From NCBI GenBank assembly GCA_009773765.1, contig WTWZ01000051.1, positions 1 through 56,874 of the forward strand: a stretch of DNA of 56,874 nt, in the 5' to 3' direction. Source of the stretch: Prolixibacteraceae bacterium. Its GTDB lineage: Bacteria > Bacteroidota > Bacteroidia > Bacteroidales > Prolixibacteraceae. Below the pieces are notes generated by a model. It saw nothing but the letters and a program-made list of their open reading frames with translations. It was not told where the DNA came from and did not search any database. The translations under genes were made by a program, and so were the position numbers. Below are positions 27,398-35,725 of the stretch, piece by piece (positions within the stretch are counted from its first letter, which is position 1; the number at the start of each line of letters is the position of its first letter).

Positions 27398-27640
27398 TTA
27401 AAAAAGCTTTTCCAGAATATCTTTTTTCGATAATTGAAAATGGTCGGCGATGTCTGATAAAATATTGGAAAGTGTGCCTATCTTCAGCGGATTATGGTTT
27501 GGAATAGTAACATGATGAATACCGTTTTCGATTGTTGTAAGTCGAATGTGGCTTCCGGTTTGCCTGGTAATTTGATATCCGAACTGACCGATTAATTTGG
27601 ATAACTCATAACCAGTAATATCTCTTGGGATTTTTTTCAT
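27398..27640 (-). CDS. hicA: HicA-family toxin (mRNA interferase)
   Basis: An 80-residue dsRBD-like toxin of the HicA/YcfA family that cleaves mRNA when free of antitoxin. The catalytic His31 sits in the family motif TGSHIRL, followed by HHVTIPNHNPLKIGTL. The start overlaps the hicB stop by four bases (TCAT on the plus strand at 27637-27640), the usual coupling for such pairs. Length and fold are normal, so the toxin should be functional. Confidence 0.88.
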   Translation of the reverse strand: MKKIPRDITGYELSKLIGQFGYQITRQTGSHIRLTTIENGIHHVTIPNHNPLKIGTLSNILSDIADHFQLSKKDILEKLF

Positions 27641-27840
27641 GCCGCAAAAACTTCTTCTTTAGTAAAATGTATCCTGATTAACTTTGGGATATCCTTTTCA
27701 AAATGGCAATGTATTGCATCACGGATGTTTTCTTTAATCTCGTCGTAAGTATCTCCTTCCACAAAAATGGAAAATCCAAGAGCCCTGCCTTCATAACCTC
27801 CTTCAGGTGATTCTTTCACAATGAATATGATCTCATTCAT
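27637..27840 (-). CDS. hicB: HicB-family antitoxin
   Basis: A 67-residue HicB antitoxin with the partial RNase H fold: IFIVKESPEGGYEGRALGFSIF and GDTYDEIKENIRDAI. It lacks the C-terminal DNA-binding domain found in longer HicB proteins, so autoregulation may need another factor. The gene is upstream of the toxin, the less common hicB-hicA order. A -7 box TATCTTTG (27862-27869) lies 21 bp upstream. Confidence 0.88.
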   Translation of the reverse strand: MNEIIFIVKESPEGGYEGRALGFSIFVEGDTYDEIKENIRDAIHCHFEKDIPKLIRIHFTKEEVFAA

Positions 27841-27861
27841 TTTATTTCAATTTATTACATA

Positions 27862-27869
27862 CAAAGATA
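27862..27869 (-). promoter_or_regulatory. -7 box TATCTTTG of hicBA
   Basis: Minus-strand TATCTTTG fits TAnnTTTG and precedes the hicB start by 21 bp. The -33 TTG is not evident; a TTCTG is at about the right place. Confidence 0.45.
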
Positions 27870-27970
27870 GAAATTAATTTTGTGTTCAGAATAGTTGAAT
27901 GGAACGCACAACAATTCAGAGAATAAATATTTTCTATTAGTTTGTGGAACGCATTAAACCCGCGTGATTC

Positions 27971-28083
27971 TTTTGCGGGTGAACTCATCGGCCACGATGC
28001 CGAAACCGGTGGCTACAATTTGCAGATTGCGTATTCAACGGGGTGGCTGGCTGGGAAAAATGTAAGGATTGCAGAATGATGAT
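27971..28083 (+). repeat. Direct repeat, copy 2 (duplicated baiN 3' end beyond hicBA)
   Basis: Repeats 27163-27275 at an offset of exactly 808 bp. It still encodes the last residues of BaiN in frame to the stop, but has no start and is not a gene. The rest of the 300-bp spacer 27841-28140 holds the hicBA promoter and, from 28114, four 7-bp units of the type TACTGCC. Confidence 0.92.
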
Positions 28084-28140
28084 AATCGATTGAATGGCTG
28101 CTGACTTTTGATATACTGCCTTATGCCTATTGCCGACTGC

Positions 28141-28338
28141 CTACTCCTCAATCACATCCTTCACCCGTCCAACTTCGCCGGTGGCAAGCATTACTTTTAT
28201 GCCATGCGGATGGAAGTCGGCGCTGGTGAGGAGCCGTTTTACAAATCCTTCGGTAAGCTCGCCGGTGCGCTGGTGGTGCTTTTGAACAATTTCCACAAGG
28301 TCGCCGGTTTTGATGTTTTTTCTGTATCGTACGTCCAT
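28141..28338 (-). CDS. ywbE: YwbE family protein (DUF2196)
   Basis: A 65-residue basic protein of the YwbE family, function unknown. The sequence from MDVRYRKNIKTGDLVEIVQK to GEVGRVKDV matches the family from end to end. I took the Met at 28338 because it gives the standard family length; a Met 75 bp upstream would add 25 residues of no family character. It lies 86 bp after the queA-like gene start-to-stop direction on the same strand and may be transcribed separately. Confidence 0.85.
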   Translation of the reverse strand: MDVRYRKNIKTGDLVEIVQKHHQRTGELTEGFVKRLLTSADFHPHGIKVMLATGEVGRVKDVIEE

Positions 28339-28424
28339 TTTTTGATGTGTTAATATACCCTTTCGGGTATAAAGTTGCACAAGATTAACTGTTTTATACC
28401 CTATCGGGTACAAAATTATCCGAT

Positions 28425-29636
28425 TTACCTCAAATACAAATTACTATCCCCGTAACTCAGAAAACGGAAATCTTTGTTGAGGGCGTAATCATAAATTTCT
28501 TTCCAGTTGTCACCTACAAAGGCGGCAATGAGCAGCAGCAGTGTACTTTGTGGCTGGTGAAAGTTGGTAAACATTCCGATGATTACTTTGAACTGATAAC
28601 CCGGCAAAATGATAATTTGGGTTGAAAACTGAATTGTTTCCCGTCCGGTTTCATTCAGAAAATCAGCTATGTTTTGAAACGCCTTTTTTATGCTGATTTT
28701 GGCCTCTTTTTCGTAAGGTTCCCACTGTAAAACTTCCGGCCTTTCAATATTGAATGTACCATTTTCAAGTTGCAATCCAAGCCAGTACAAACTTTCGAGC
28801 GAGCGCACCGAGGTGGTTCCGACTGCAATAATTTTATCCTGGTTTTTCACAAAACTTTCAATAATATTTTTGGAAACAACAACCATTTCGCGGTGCATCG
28901 AATGCCCGTCAATAGTTTCGGCTTTTACCGGCTGAAAAGTGCCTGCGCCAACATGCAACGTAATTTCTTTTGTTGAAATATTTTTTGTCTGCAATTCGCT
29001 TAAAACAGAATCGGTAAAATGCAATCCTGCGGTCGGCGCTGCTACCGAACCATCGATTTTTGCATAAATGGTTTGATAGGTTTCCTCATCCGCTTCTTCT
29101 GTTTCGCGATTTAAATAAGGTGGGATTGGCAAAACACCCGTGATTTCAATAATTTCGGCGAACGATAATGGTTTGTCCCAACTGAATTTGATATGAAATG
29201 TGTTTTCAAATTGCGCTGTTTTTTCGGCTTTGAACGTGATTTTCTCCCCCGATATTTCAATAATTCGGGTTAAAATTCCACTTTTCCATTTTTTTGAATT
29301 GCCTACCATACATTCCCAGACTACCTGTTTATTTTGTTCAAAGGCGATCTGGTAGTCATGCGGTTCAACAGGTTCCAGACAAAAAACTTCGATTTTCGTC
29401 CCTGTTTTTTTCCTGAAAAATATTCGGGCATGAATAACACGGGTGTTATTAAAAATCAATTGCGCATTTTCAGGAATAATCTCAGCGCAGTTTTTGAAAA
29501 CTGATTCAGAGATTTGGCCATTCTGCCAAATCAGTAATTTTGATTTGTCGCGCTCCGCCAGCGGATACCTGGCAATTTTAGACCCGGGTAAATCGTAGTC
29601 GAAATCGCTTATTCTTATGTTTTTATATGATTCCAT
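28425..29636 (-). CDS. queA: QueA-like S-adenosylmethionine:tRNA ribosyltransferase-isomerase
   Basis: A 403-residue enzyme that transfers the ribosyl part of SAM to preQ1 in tRNA, giving epoxyqueuosine. Family motifs are present: FDYDLPGSKIARYPLAERDKSKLL near the N-terminus, FNNTRVIHARI, AAPTAGLHFT and LHVGAGTFQPV, then NFHQPQSTLLLL near the end. It is about 50 residues longer than E. coli QueA, as is a second QueA class common in Bacteroidota; whether this copy performs the same step is likely but not proven. Other queuosine genes are not adjacent. Confidence 0.88.
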   Translation of the reverse strand: MESYKNIRISDFDYDLPGSKIARYPLAERDKSKLLIWQNGQISESVFKNCAEIIPENAQLIFNNTRVIHARIFFRKKTGTKIEVFCLEPVEPHDYQIAFEQNKQVVWECMVGNSKKWKSGILTRIIEISGEKITFKAEKTAQFENTFHIKFSWDKPLSFAEIIEITGVLPIPPYLNRETEEADEETYQTIYAKIDGSVAAPTAGLHFTDSVLSELQTKNISTKEITLHVGAGTFQPVKAETIDGHSMHREMVVVSKNIIESFVKNQDKIIAVGTTSVRSLESLYWLGLQLENGTFNIERPEVLQWEPYEKEAKISIKKAFQNIADFLNETGRETIQFSTQIIILPGYQFKVIIGMFTNFHQPQSTLLLLIAAFVGDNWKEIYDYALNKDFRFLSYGDSNLYLR

Positions 29637-29743
29637 TAATATTATCCCCTACTCATTTTCTTTTTTATACTTTCCCCTTCAGTGGAATATAAAGGGGCCT
29701 TGCTTCGCCAAAAATAGCTTAAAAATCATTAGTGTAAAAGTTA

Positions 29744-29751
29744 TACTTTTG
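29744..29751 (+). promoter_or_regulatory. -7 box TACTTTTG before the DUF2027-Smr gene
   Basis: TACTTTTG matches TAnnTTTG, 16 bp before the ATG at 29768. No -33 TTG is apparent. Confidence 0.45.
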
Positions 29752-29767
29752 CGCAAAATATTTCGAT

Positions 29768-30805
29768 ATGATAAAAATTGGGGATAAAGTAAAGTTTTTG
29801 AATGATGTTGGGGGCGGGGTTGTCACGCGGTTTCTCAATAAAAATATGGTGATGGTTGAAAACCACGATGGTTTTGAAATTCCATATCCTGTTTTACAAT
29901 TGCTGAATACCAGCGATCCGGAATTGAATGCTGGTTCTGAAAAAATTGAAAGAGTACCTCAGCAACAGCAAGTTACAGTAATAAATAAGATTGAGGAAAA
30001 CAAAGGTGCCATTATCAAGGGAAAAGAATCGCCCGATTTTTATTTTTGTATTGTTCCCACCGATTCCACTAACCCGATTGGCGGCGAAATTGAGTTGTTT
30101 TTGGTTAACGACAGCAATTTCACTGTTTTGTACCATTATTTGCACTTCAAAAATGGAGTTGGTAAATCCTTAAAACACGGGACTGTGCAACCAAATTTAA
30201 AGGCAGAACTGGAAAGCCTGTTGCAAAATGATTTATCAGAACTCCCTGAATTTGGATTTCAACTTTTATTTTTTCTGAAGGAGGAAAACGACTGGCACGA
30301 ACCTATTGTAAAACGGTTTAAGATAAATCCAGTCAAATTTTACAAGGAAACCAGCTTTCATCCGAACCAGTTTTTCAGAAAAAATGCCATTATACTACAA
30401 ATCTCAAAAAATATTTTAACCACCGGGATTGATAAGTTAACAGAAGACGATTTTAAAAAACTGGTTAAGGAAAAGGAAATAAAACCTGCACCCGAAAAGC
30501 CGGTTCAGAAAAGAACTGAAGAAATTGTTGAAATTGATTTACACATCAACGAATTACTGGATAATTCAACAGGTTTAAGCAATTCCCAGATTTTGGAAAT
30601 TCAAAAGGAAAAAATTGAATCGGAAATGAAACTTGCCGTTCAGACTGGTGTAAAAAAAATAGTATTTATCCATGGTATCGGACAGGGCGTATTGAAACAG
30701 GAAGTGATTAACCTTTTGAAAACCAAATTCAAAAAATATTACTTTCAGGACGCGTCGTTTAAAGAATATGGCTATGGAGCCACATTGGTAATTTTAAGAA
30801 AGTGA
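29768..30805 (+). CDS. DUF2027 and Smr-domain protein
   Basis: A 345-residue cytoplasmic protein. The N-terminal half is the Bacteroidota DUF2027 module: KIGDKVKFLNDVGGGVVTRF, an SH3-like start, then a beta-rich domain. A linker rich in Lys and Pro (about 230-245) leads to a C-terminal Smr domain with EIDLHINEL and the conserved HGIGQGVLKQEV. Smr domains nick DNA or cleave RNA, as in MutS2 and ribosome-rescue SmrB proteins, so a nucleic-acid role is plausible. Its substrate is unknown. It ends 34 bp from the convergent pyrI stop. Confidence 0.9.
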   Translation: MIKIGDKVKFLNDVGGGVVTRFLNKNMVMVENHDGFEIPYPVLQLLNTSDPELNAGSEKIERVPQQQQVTVINKIEENKGAIIKGKESPDFYFCIVPTDSTNPIGGEIELFLVNDSNFTVLYHYLHFKNGVGKSLKHGTVQPNLKAELESLLQNDLSELPEFGFQLLFFLKEENDWHEPIVKRFKINPVKFYKETSFHPNQFFRKNAIILQISKNILTTGIDKLTEDDFKKLVKEKEIKPAPEKPVQKRTEEIVEIDLHINELLDNSTGLSNSQILEIQKEKIESEMKLAVQTGVKKIVFIHGIGQGVLKQEVINLLKTKFKKYYFQDASFKEYGYGATLVILRK

Positions 30806-30839
30806 AGCTTCCCACGTGCCCGGGGGGAGAAGGAATTTA

Positions 30840-31310
30840 TCAGTACATGCTAATCTGGTTCGAATTGGTTAATTTTTCGCAGTAACGGCACTTTAGCGAA
30901 ATGGGTTCTTTTTCCACAACTTTGAATGAGGTGGTTATCCGTTCGTTGTTGGTTATGCACTTGGGATTGAAGCATTTTACGATTCCCTGAATTGAATCCG
31001 GGATTTCCACTACTTTTTTCTCTACTACTTCATAGTCGCGAATAATATTTAGCTTGGCATGTGGCGCAATCAATGCAATTTTGTTGATTTCATCATCCTC
31101 GAAAAACTTGTTCGATACTTTTACAATGGCTTTATATCCTAATTTTCCGCTTTCGAGATTGGTGCCAAAAGTAATTTGGTTGTTGATTGAGTCTAACCCC
31201 AGAATCGAAATTACTTTAAAAAGGTTTTTGGCGGGAATATGGTCTATTACCGTTCCTTCTTTAATGGCGCTTACTTTTAATTTGAGTTTTTTCTTCTGTT
31301 CGTCTTGCAT
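30840..31310 (-). CDS. pyrI: Aspartate carbamoyltransferase regulatory chain
   Basis: A 156-residue regulatory subunit that binds nucleotides and imposes feedback control on PyrB. The N-terminal allosteric domain has VSAIKEGTVIDHIPA, and the C-terminal zinc domain shows CFNPKC and CRYC, the four structural cysteines (CX4C and CX2C) that tie it to the catalytic chain. It lies 6 bp after pyrB, in the usual pyrBI order. Confidence 0.95.
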   Translation of the reverse strand: MQDEQKKKLKLKVSAIKEGTVIDHIPAKNLFKVISILGLDSINNQITFGTNLESGKLGYKAIVKVSNKFFEDDEINKIALIAPHAKLNIIRDYEVVEKKVVEIPDSIQGIVKCFNPKCITNNERITTSFKVVEKEPISLKCRYCEKLTNSNQISMY

Positions 31311-31316
31311 GGCAGT

Positions 31317-32225
31317 TTATTTAAGGTTCATGATGTGTGAAATAATTGCTTCGCGCGTAAAAACCCCGTTTCGCGCCTGTGTGAAATAGTATGCTTTTTC
31401 GCTTGTATCAACATCGGTATGAATTTCGTTGACACGGGGCAGCGGATGCAATATTTTTACGTTAGGCCTGGTTTTTTCGAGCATCGAATTCCGGAGGATG
31501 TAAATATTTTTTACCTGCTCATATTCAATTGGATCCGAAAATCTTTCTTTCTGGACACGGGTCATGTATATTATATCTGCCGCGCTGATGATATCGGTAA
31601 ATTCGCTGTGTTCATAATATTTGATTCCTTTTTCGCGCAGGAATATTTTGTATTCGTCGGGCATTTCCAGTACAGGAGGAGCCACAAAATTGAAAATGGG
31701 GTTTTCGAATTCGCTCATTGCCATTAACAATGAATGAACTGTTCTTCCATATTTGAGGTCGCCAACCAGGAATATGTTCAGATTGTCGAGCGAACCCTGT
31801 GTTTTTAGTATAGAATACATGTCGAGCAGGGTTTGAGTAGGGTGCTGGTTGGCGCCATCACCGGCATTAATCACTGGCACAGGGGAAACTTCGGCGGCAT
31901 AACGGGCAGCCCCTTCGAGCGGGTGGCGCATTACAATTAAATCGGCGTAATTACTGACCATTTTAATGGTGTCGTGCAATGTTTCACCTTTACTTGCGCT
32001 CGAACTGTCAGGGTCGGCAAAACCGATTATTTTTCCTCCCAGCCGGTTGATGGCTGTTTCAAAACTTAGCCTTGTGCGGGTTGAGGGTTCAAAAAACAAA
32101 GTGGCAATTACTTTTCCTTTCAGTAAATCCTGGTTCGGGTTCTCTTCGAATTCAGCCGCCAGTTTCATGATTTTCAGGTATTCGTCTTTCGAAAAATCTG
32201 TGATTGATATTAAATCTTTCTTCAT
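31317..32225 (-). CDS. pyrB: Aspartate carbamoyltransferase catalytic chain
   Basis: A 302-residue enzyme of de novo pyrimidine synthesis: carbamoyl phosphate plus aspartate to carbamoyl aspartate. The carbamoyl-phosphate loop [11 protein letters not shown], the HP-containing [11 protein letters not shown], the [13 protein letters not shown] motif and LHPLPRV are all present. Preceded by a long leader with a terminator hairpin (32266-32298) and a good promoter (32460-32490), so expression is probably controlled by attenuation. Confidence 0.97.
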   Translation of the reverse strand: MKKDLISITDFSKDEYLKIMKLAAEFEENPNQDLLKGKVIATLFFEPSTRTRLSFETAINRLGGKIIGFADPDSSSASKGETLHDTIKMVSNYADLIVMRHPLEGAARYAAEVSPVPVINAGDGANQHPTQTLLDMYSILKTQGSLDNLNIFLVGDLKYGRTVHSLLMAMSEFENPIFNFVAPPVLEMPDEYKIFLREKGIKYYEHSEFTDIISAADIIYMTRVQKERFSDPIEYEQVKNIYILRNSMLEKTRPNVKILHPLPRVNEIHTDVDTSEKAYYFTQARNGVFTREAIISHIMNLK

Positions 32226-32257
32226 ATTTTGAAATTATTGATGTACTGTTTCTGCAT

Positions 32258-32455
32258 TCAAAAAAAAAGCCAACATTTATATCTAAAATGTTGGCTTTCA
32301 AATAAATGAAATTTGTTTTTGGCTATTCTGCCTATCCATTTCTGATTAAAAATAAATGGTAGATGAATGAAAATTCCGGAATCAAAAATTTCTGTTTTAC
32401 GGAGTTTTGTATCTCCAATAAAATATTTCAATTTTAACTGGTGGAATTTCATCAT
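32258..32455 (-). CDS. Possible leader peptide of pyrBI (65 codons)
   Basis: An open frame of 65 codons begins ATGATG, directly after the promoter, and ends in TGA at 32258-32260, at the end of the T-run that follows the terminator hairpin. The last codons, for YKCWLFF, are formed by the 3' hairpin arm and the T-run. No family similarity is recognised. Its position, between promoter and terminator and 32 bp before pyrB, is that of the E. coli pyrBI leader peptide. It may instead be an accidental frame in AT-rich DNA. Confidence 0.4.
   Translation of the reverse strand: MMKFHQLKLKYFIGDTKLRKTEIFDSGIFIHLPFIFNQKWIGRIAKNKFHLFESQHFRYKCWLFF
32260..32298 (-). terminator. Terminator hairpin in the pyrBI leader (candidate attenuator)
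   Basis: AAAGCCAACATTT at 32266-32278 pairs perfectly with AAATGTTGGCTTT at 32286-32298 across a 7-base loop. On the minus strand it is followed by nine Ts (32260-32268). It points only that way, and lies between the pyrBI promoter and pyrB. Confidence 0.8.
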
Positions 32456-32459
32456 GTTT

Positions 32460-32490
32460 CAAAATTAGTGGCTTTCCATTTTAATTCCAA
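32460..32490 (-). promoter_or_regulatory. Promoter of the pyrBI operon
   Basis: Minus strand: TTG (plus 32488-32490), 20 bp spacer, TAATTTTG (plus 32460-32467), a near-ideal Bacteroidota promoter. Transcription would start close to 32455, at the ATGATG of the leader ORF. Confidence 0.65.
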
Positions 32491-32660
32491 TTAGAAAAAA
32501 GGTATTTATTACCAATTTATGAACAGCAGGTTTGCAAAATTATATTTTTAACACTCACTACGTAAATATTTTGAAAATACCGGTTACATTATAACGTGCT
32601 GCCATTGCCTTGAAAAATCTATGGTTTTCTATTTTAATGGTTTTAAAACACCTTCCATTT

Positions 32661-32692
32661 AAATAAAAACATCCGCCATTTTTGACGGATGC
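32661..32692 (-). terminator. dnaA terminator
   Basis: CATCCGCC/GACGGATG stem (32670-32691) followed on the minus strand by a T-rich tract (plus 32661-32669). It lies just after the dnaA stop and should isolate dnaA from the pyrBI unit. Confidence 0.75.
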
Positions 32693-32698
32693 TTTTAT

Positions 32699-34126
32699 TT
32701 ACATTTTTAATTTCTTTTCGATGTCTTCCACGTATTGCCTGAAGTTTTTATCGGTATCTTTTAAATTATTAACTGTTTTGCATGCGTGTAGCACAGTTGC
32801 GTGATCTTTGGCCCCAATTTGAGTTCCAATGCTTGTTAACGAATATTTAGTCAGGCTTTTCGAGAAATACATGGCAATTTGCCTGGCCTGAACAACTTCC
32901 CGTTTCCGGGTTTTGGCCTGAAGCGCATCAACCTGCATATTAAAATAGTCGCAAACCACTTTTGAAATGTATTCGATTGAAAGTTCACGCTTCGAATTCT
33001 TAACCAGCTTATTGATGAGTTTGGCTGCCAGTTCAAGGGTAATTTCCCTTTTGTTCAGCATCGACTGGGCCAGCAATGAAACAAGCGCTCCTTCAAGTTC
33101 GCGGATATTGTTTGCAACGTGCGATGCAATATATTCGAGCACATCATCGGAAAACGTAATACCGTCTTTGTAAACTTTGTGCCGCAAAATTTGCATCCTG
33201 GTTTCAAAATCGGGTATTTGCAAATCGGCAGTTAATCCCCATTTAAACCTCGAAAGTAAACGCTGCTCCATTCCTTTCAGTTCGATGGGCGGTTTGTCCG
33301 AAGTTAGGATTAACTGTTTTCCCATTTGGTGTAAATGGTTGAAAATGTGGAAGAAAGTTTCCTGTGTTTTTTCCTTGCCGGCAAATTCCTGAACATCATC
33401 CAGAATTAATACATCAATCATCTGATAAAAATGAAGGAAATCGTTCCGGTTGTTATTTCTTGTGGCTTCGGTATATTGCGTTTGAAATTTATTGGCGTTA
33501 ACGTACAATACTATTTTGTCGGGAAAATGTTCTTTAACTTCAATGCCAATGGCCTGGGCAAGGTGAGTTTTTCCCAGTCCTGAATTTCCGTAAATCATTA
33601 ATGGGTTAAAAGCAGTGCCACCGGGATTTTGGGCAACGGCAAATCCTGCGCTTCTTGCCAAACGGTTGCAATCTCCTTCGATAAAGTTCTCAAATGTATT
33701 ATCGGGTTTTAATTGCGGATCAATTTGAAGTTTTTGAATACCTGGAATGATGAAGGGATTTTTTATCGCGGTCTTTTCATCCGATTTTAAGGGTATGGTC
33801 AAAGGGTTATTTACAATTTTGATACTGTTGTTTGTTGGATAACTTACGGTGTAGGGATTATTTCCGTTTTTATCACCCATTACCACATTGTATTCGAGCT
33901 TTGCCCCATTACCAACTACCATCCGAAGGGTTCTTCGCAATATGTCAATAAATTGTTCTTCCAGATATTCGTAAAAAAATGCGCTGGGTACCTGAATTGT
34001 AAGTACCTTATCGGTAAGTTTTACCGGTACTATAGGCTCAAACCAAGTTTTAAAACTGCTGCCGGGAACGTTATCTTTTATAACGTTTAAACATTTATCC
34101 CAGACAACCCTGTATTCTTCACTCAT
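32699..34126 (-). CDS. dnaA: Chromosomal replication initiator DnaA
   Basis: A 475-residue AAA+ initiator that binds DnaA boxes and opens oriC. N-terminal domain I, a loose linker, then Walker A YGNSGLGKTHL, Walker B LILDDVQ and sensor regions of domain III, and the DNA-binding domain IV signature DHATVLHACKTV. Full length. The 288-bp AT-rich spacer upstream (34127-34414) has no convincing DnaA boxes, and dnaN/recF are not adjacent, so oriC is probably elsewhere. Confidence 0.97.
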   Translation of the reverse strand: MSEEYRVVWDKCLNVIKDNVPGSSFKTWFEPIVPVKLTDKVLTIQVPSAFFYEYLEEQFIDILRRTLRMVVGNGAKLEYNVVMGDKNGNNPYTVSYPTNNSIKIVNNPLTIPLKSDEKTAIKNPFIIPGIQKLQIDPQLKPDNTFENFIEGDCNRLARSAGFAVAQNPGGTAFNPLMIYGNSGLGKTHLAQAIGIEVKEHFPDKIVLYVNANKFQTQYTEATRNNNRNDFLHFYQMIDVLILDDVQEFAGKEKTQETFFHIFNHLHQMGKQLILTSDKPPIELKGMEQRLLSRFKWGLTADLQIPDFETRMQILRHKVYKDGITFSDDVLEYIASHVANNIRELEGALVSLLAQSMLNKREITLELAAKLINKLVKNSKRELSIEYISKVVCDYFNMQVDALQAKTRKREVVQARQIAMYFSKSLTKYSLTSIGTQIGAKDHATVLHACKTVNNLKDTDKNFRQYVEDIEKKLKM

Positions 34127-34414
34127 TTAGATATTTTGGTTTTTAGCGGTTCTACATCTAATTCTCTTTTCTTATTCCCGTGAGCAAAATTTGCGAAAAA
34201 AAAGTTAAAAAAAAAATTAAAAAACTATTGAAAATCTCCTTAAAGTTATATTGTTTTCTATTTCAGGCGATTAAGATTATTTTTTTTTTAATAATAATTA
34301 ATGCTCTGTATTTCAATAGGTTATAATTAATATATTGACAATTAGAATTATAACAGGTAGGTAGTGGTAGGTATAATTTTATGCGGACCGTTTTTATTAA
34401 CAAATATCAGTTAA

Positions 34415-35677
34415 TTACTTCAATGATTTTAATGCTTTTTCAAGTTTTATTAACTGTCCGTTTCTAAAAGCTACAATTGCCGATTCAGGAAATTTATTTC
34501 TGGCCTGGTTTTGAATTTCCATTATTTCAGAATAAGAACTGGTTGTTCCCAAAAGGTAAGAATATGCCCCATTTGCGTAATATTCCTCTACTTCTCCCAG
34601 GCCTTCGAAAAGATTTGAATTCGATGGAATTTTCGTTTCTGAGGAAATGAGATGTAGTTTGAACACAATGTTTTTCTCAGAAACACCGCCTGAAGTGTTA
34701 ATGTAATAATCTTTCCCAAAATCGATTGCGGAGAACTGCAGGTATCGCTTTGGATTAGCCTGGATATCGTTAATCAAAAAGCTCAGGTTTTCAGATAGCG
34801 AAGTAATTGAAATATACAATTGATTGTCATTTAATAATAAACCTGCGGTACTTTCATCGCTGTTTATTTTTTCAAGTAAACTCAAAATCTGTTTTGAAGC
34901 GTCGGCAATGTTTGTAATTATTGGCGAAACTGAAATTTGTGAAAGGGTGTCGCTGAAGCTGGAAAGATTTTTTATTGTTTTTTCCAATTCGGCGGTATTA
35001 CTGCTTAAAAAACTGGTAATATCTTCAATGTTTACAAGTATTTGCTGGATATTACCTTTTTCAGCCGAAACAATTTGCTGTAAATCGCTTGTTATCAATT
35101 GGGCGTTTTCAATCGTTCTGTTTATATTCTCAAAACTTTCAGAAAGGTTTTCCCTGGCATCTTCATTAAAAATCACAGTCAGCACCGTGATTGCCGAATC
35201 TATAGTGCTTAAAAGTTGTTCTGCTTTGTTTTTGATGGGAAGTACCTGTAAACTTACCTGTTCCTTTAAATCGCCTTCTATGGCACCAGGAATTGTATCG
35301 TTGGATTGGTAAAAGGCTTTATCACCGCTTAAAATCATTCTGATAGATCGCGTACCCATAATATCGCTGCTTACAATTTGTGCAATCGAATTGACCGGTA
35401 TTTTAAAATCAGAATCAATCATTAATGTAACTATTAGATTACCTGTTGTATTAGGTGCAAAACTGATATTTTTAACCTGGCCGATTTGAAAACCATTCAT
35501 TATAACTTTGTTGGCCTCAAGTAATCCGTCAATTCGCTCATAAACCACAAAATAGTAACTACTGCGTTTAAAAATATCATGCCCTTTCAGGTAATTGACA
35601 CCCCAGAAAAGGATTGTCAGTGTTATAACCACCAATAATCCCAGTTTTACATATTTTGAATATTTCATAAAATCCAA
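34415..35677 (-). CDS. MlaD/MCE-family lipid transport protein
   Basis: A 420-residue envelope protein with an N-terminal membrane anchor (LGLLVVITLTILFWGVNYL) and an MCE domain (about 35-130: VVYERIDGLLEANKVIMNGFQIGQVKNI). It is followed by a long helical region rich in Ser, Ile and Asn, as in MlaD-like phospholipid carriers. The C-terminal about 60 residues differ: they end in a tail (392-420) that is clearly similar to the end of the adjacent amidase. Start at Met1 (35677) or Met4 (35668). It follows amiC at 48 bp in one operon. No MlaE/F genes are nearby. Confidence 0.88.
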   Translation of the reverse strand: MDFMKYSKYVKLGLLVVITLTILFWGVNYLKGHDIFKRSSYYFVVYERIDGLLEANKVIMNGFQIGQVKNISFAPNTTGNLIVTLMIDSDFKIPVNSIAQIVSSDIMGTRSIRMILSGDKAFYQSNDTIPGAIEGDLKEQVSLQVLPIKNKAEQLLSTIDSAITVLTVIFNEDARENLSESFENINRTIENAQLITSDLQQIVSAEKGNIQQILVNIEDITSFLSSNTAELEKTIKNLSSFSDTLSQISVSPIITNIADASKQILSLLEKINSDESTAGLLLNDNQLYISITSLSENLSFLINDIQANPKRYLQFSAIDFGKDYYINTSGGVSEKNIVFKLHLISSETKIPSNSNLFEGLGEVEEYYANGAYSYLLGTTSSYSEIMEIQNQARNKFPESAIVAFRNGQLIKLEKALKSLK

Positions 35678-35725
35678 GTTTTATTATTTCAACTTAAATG
35701 TAAAATTAGGGAATTCGGCCTTCAA

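Noticed and set aside
27971-28083. A second baiN gene
   Set aside because: Only the last about 36 codons are present, without a start or FAD domain; it is a duplicated tail.
28108-28353. Plus-strand frame overlapping ywbE
   Set aside because: It is antisense to a conserved gene, and its beginning is the 7-bp tandem repeat.
34127-34414. AT-rich spacer upstream of dnaA as oriC
   Set aside because: No clear TTATCCACA-type boxes in this strip and no dnaN or recF nearby. AT richness alone is usual for spacers in this window.
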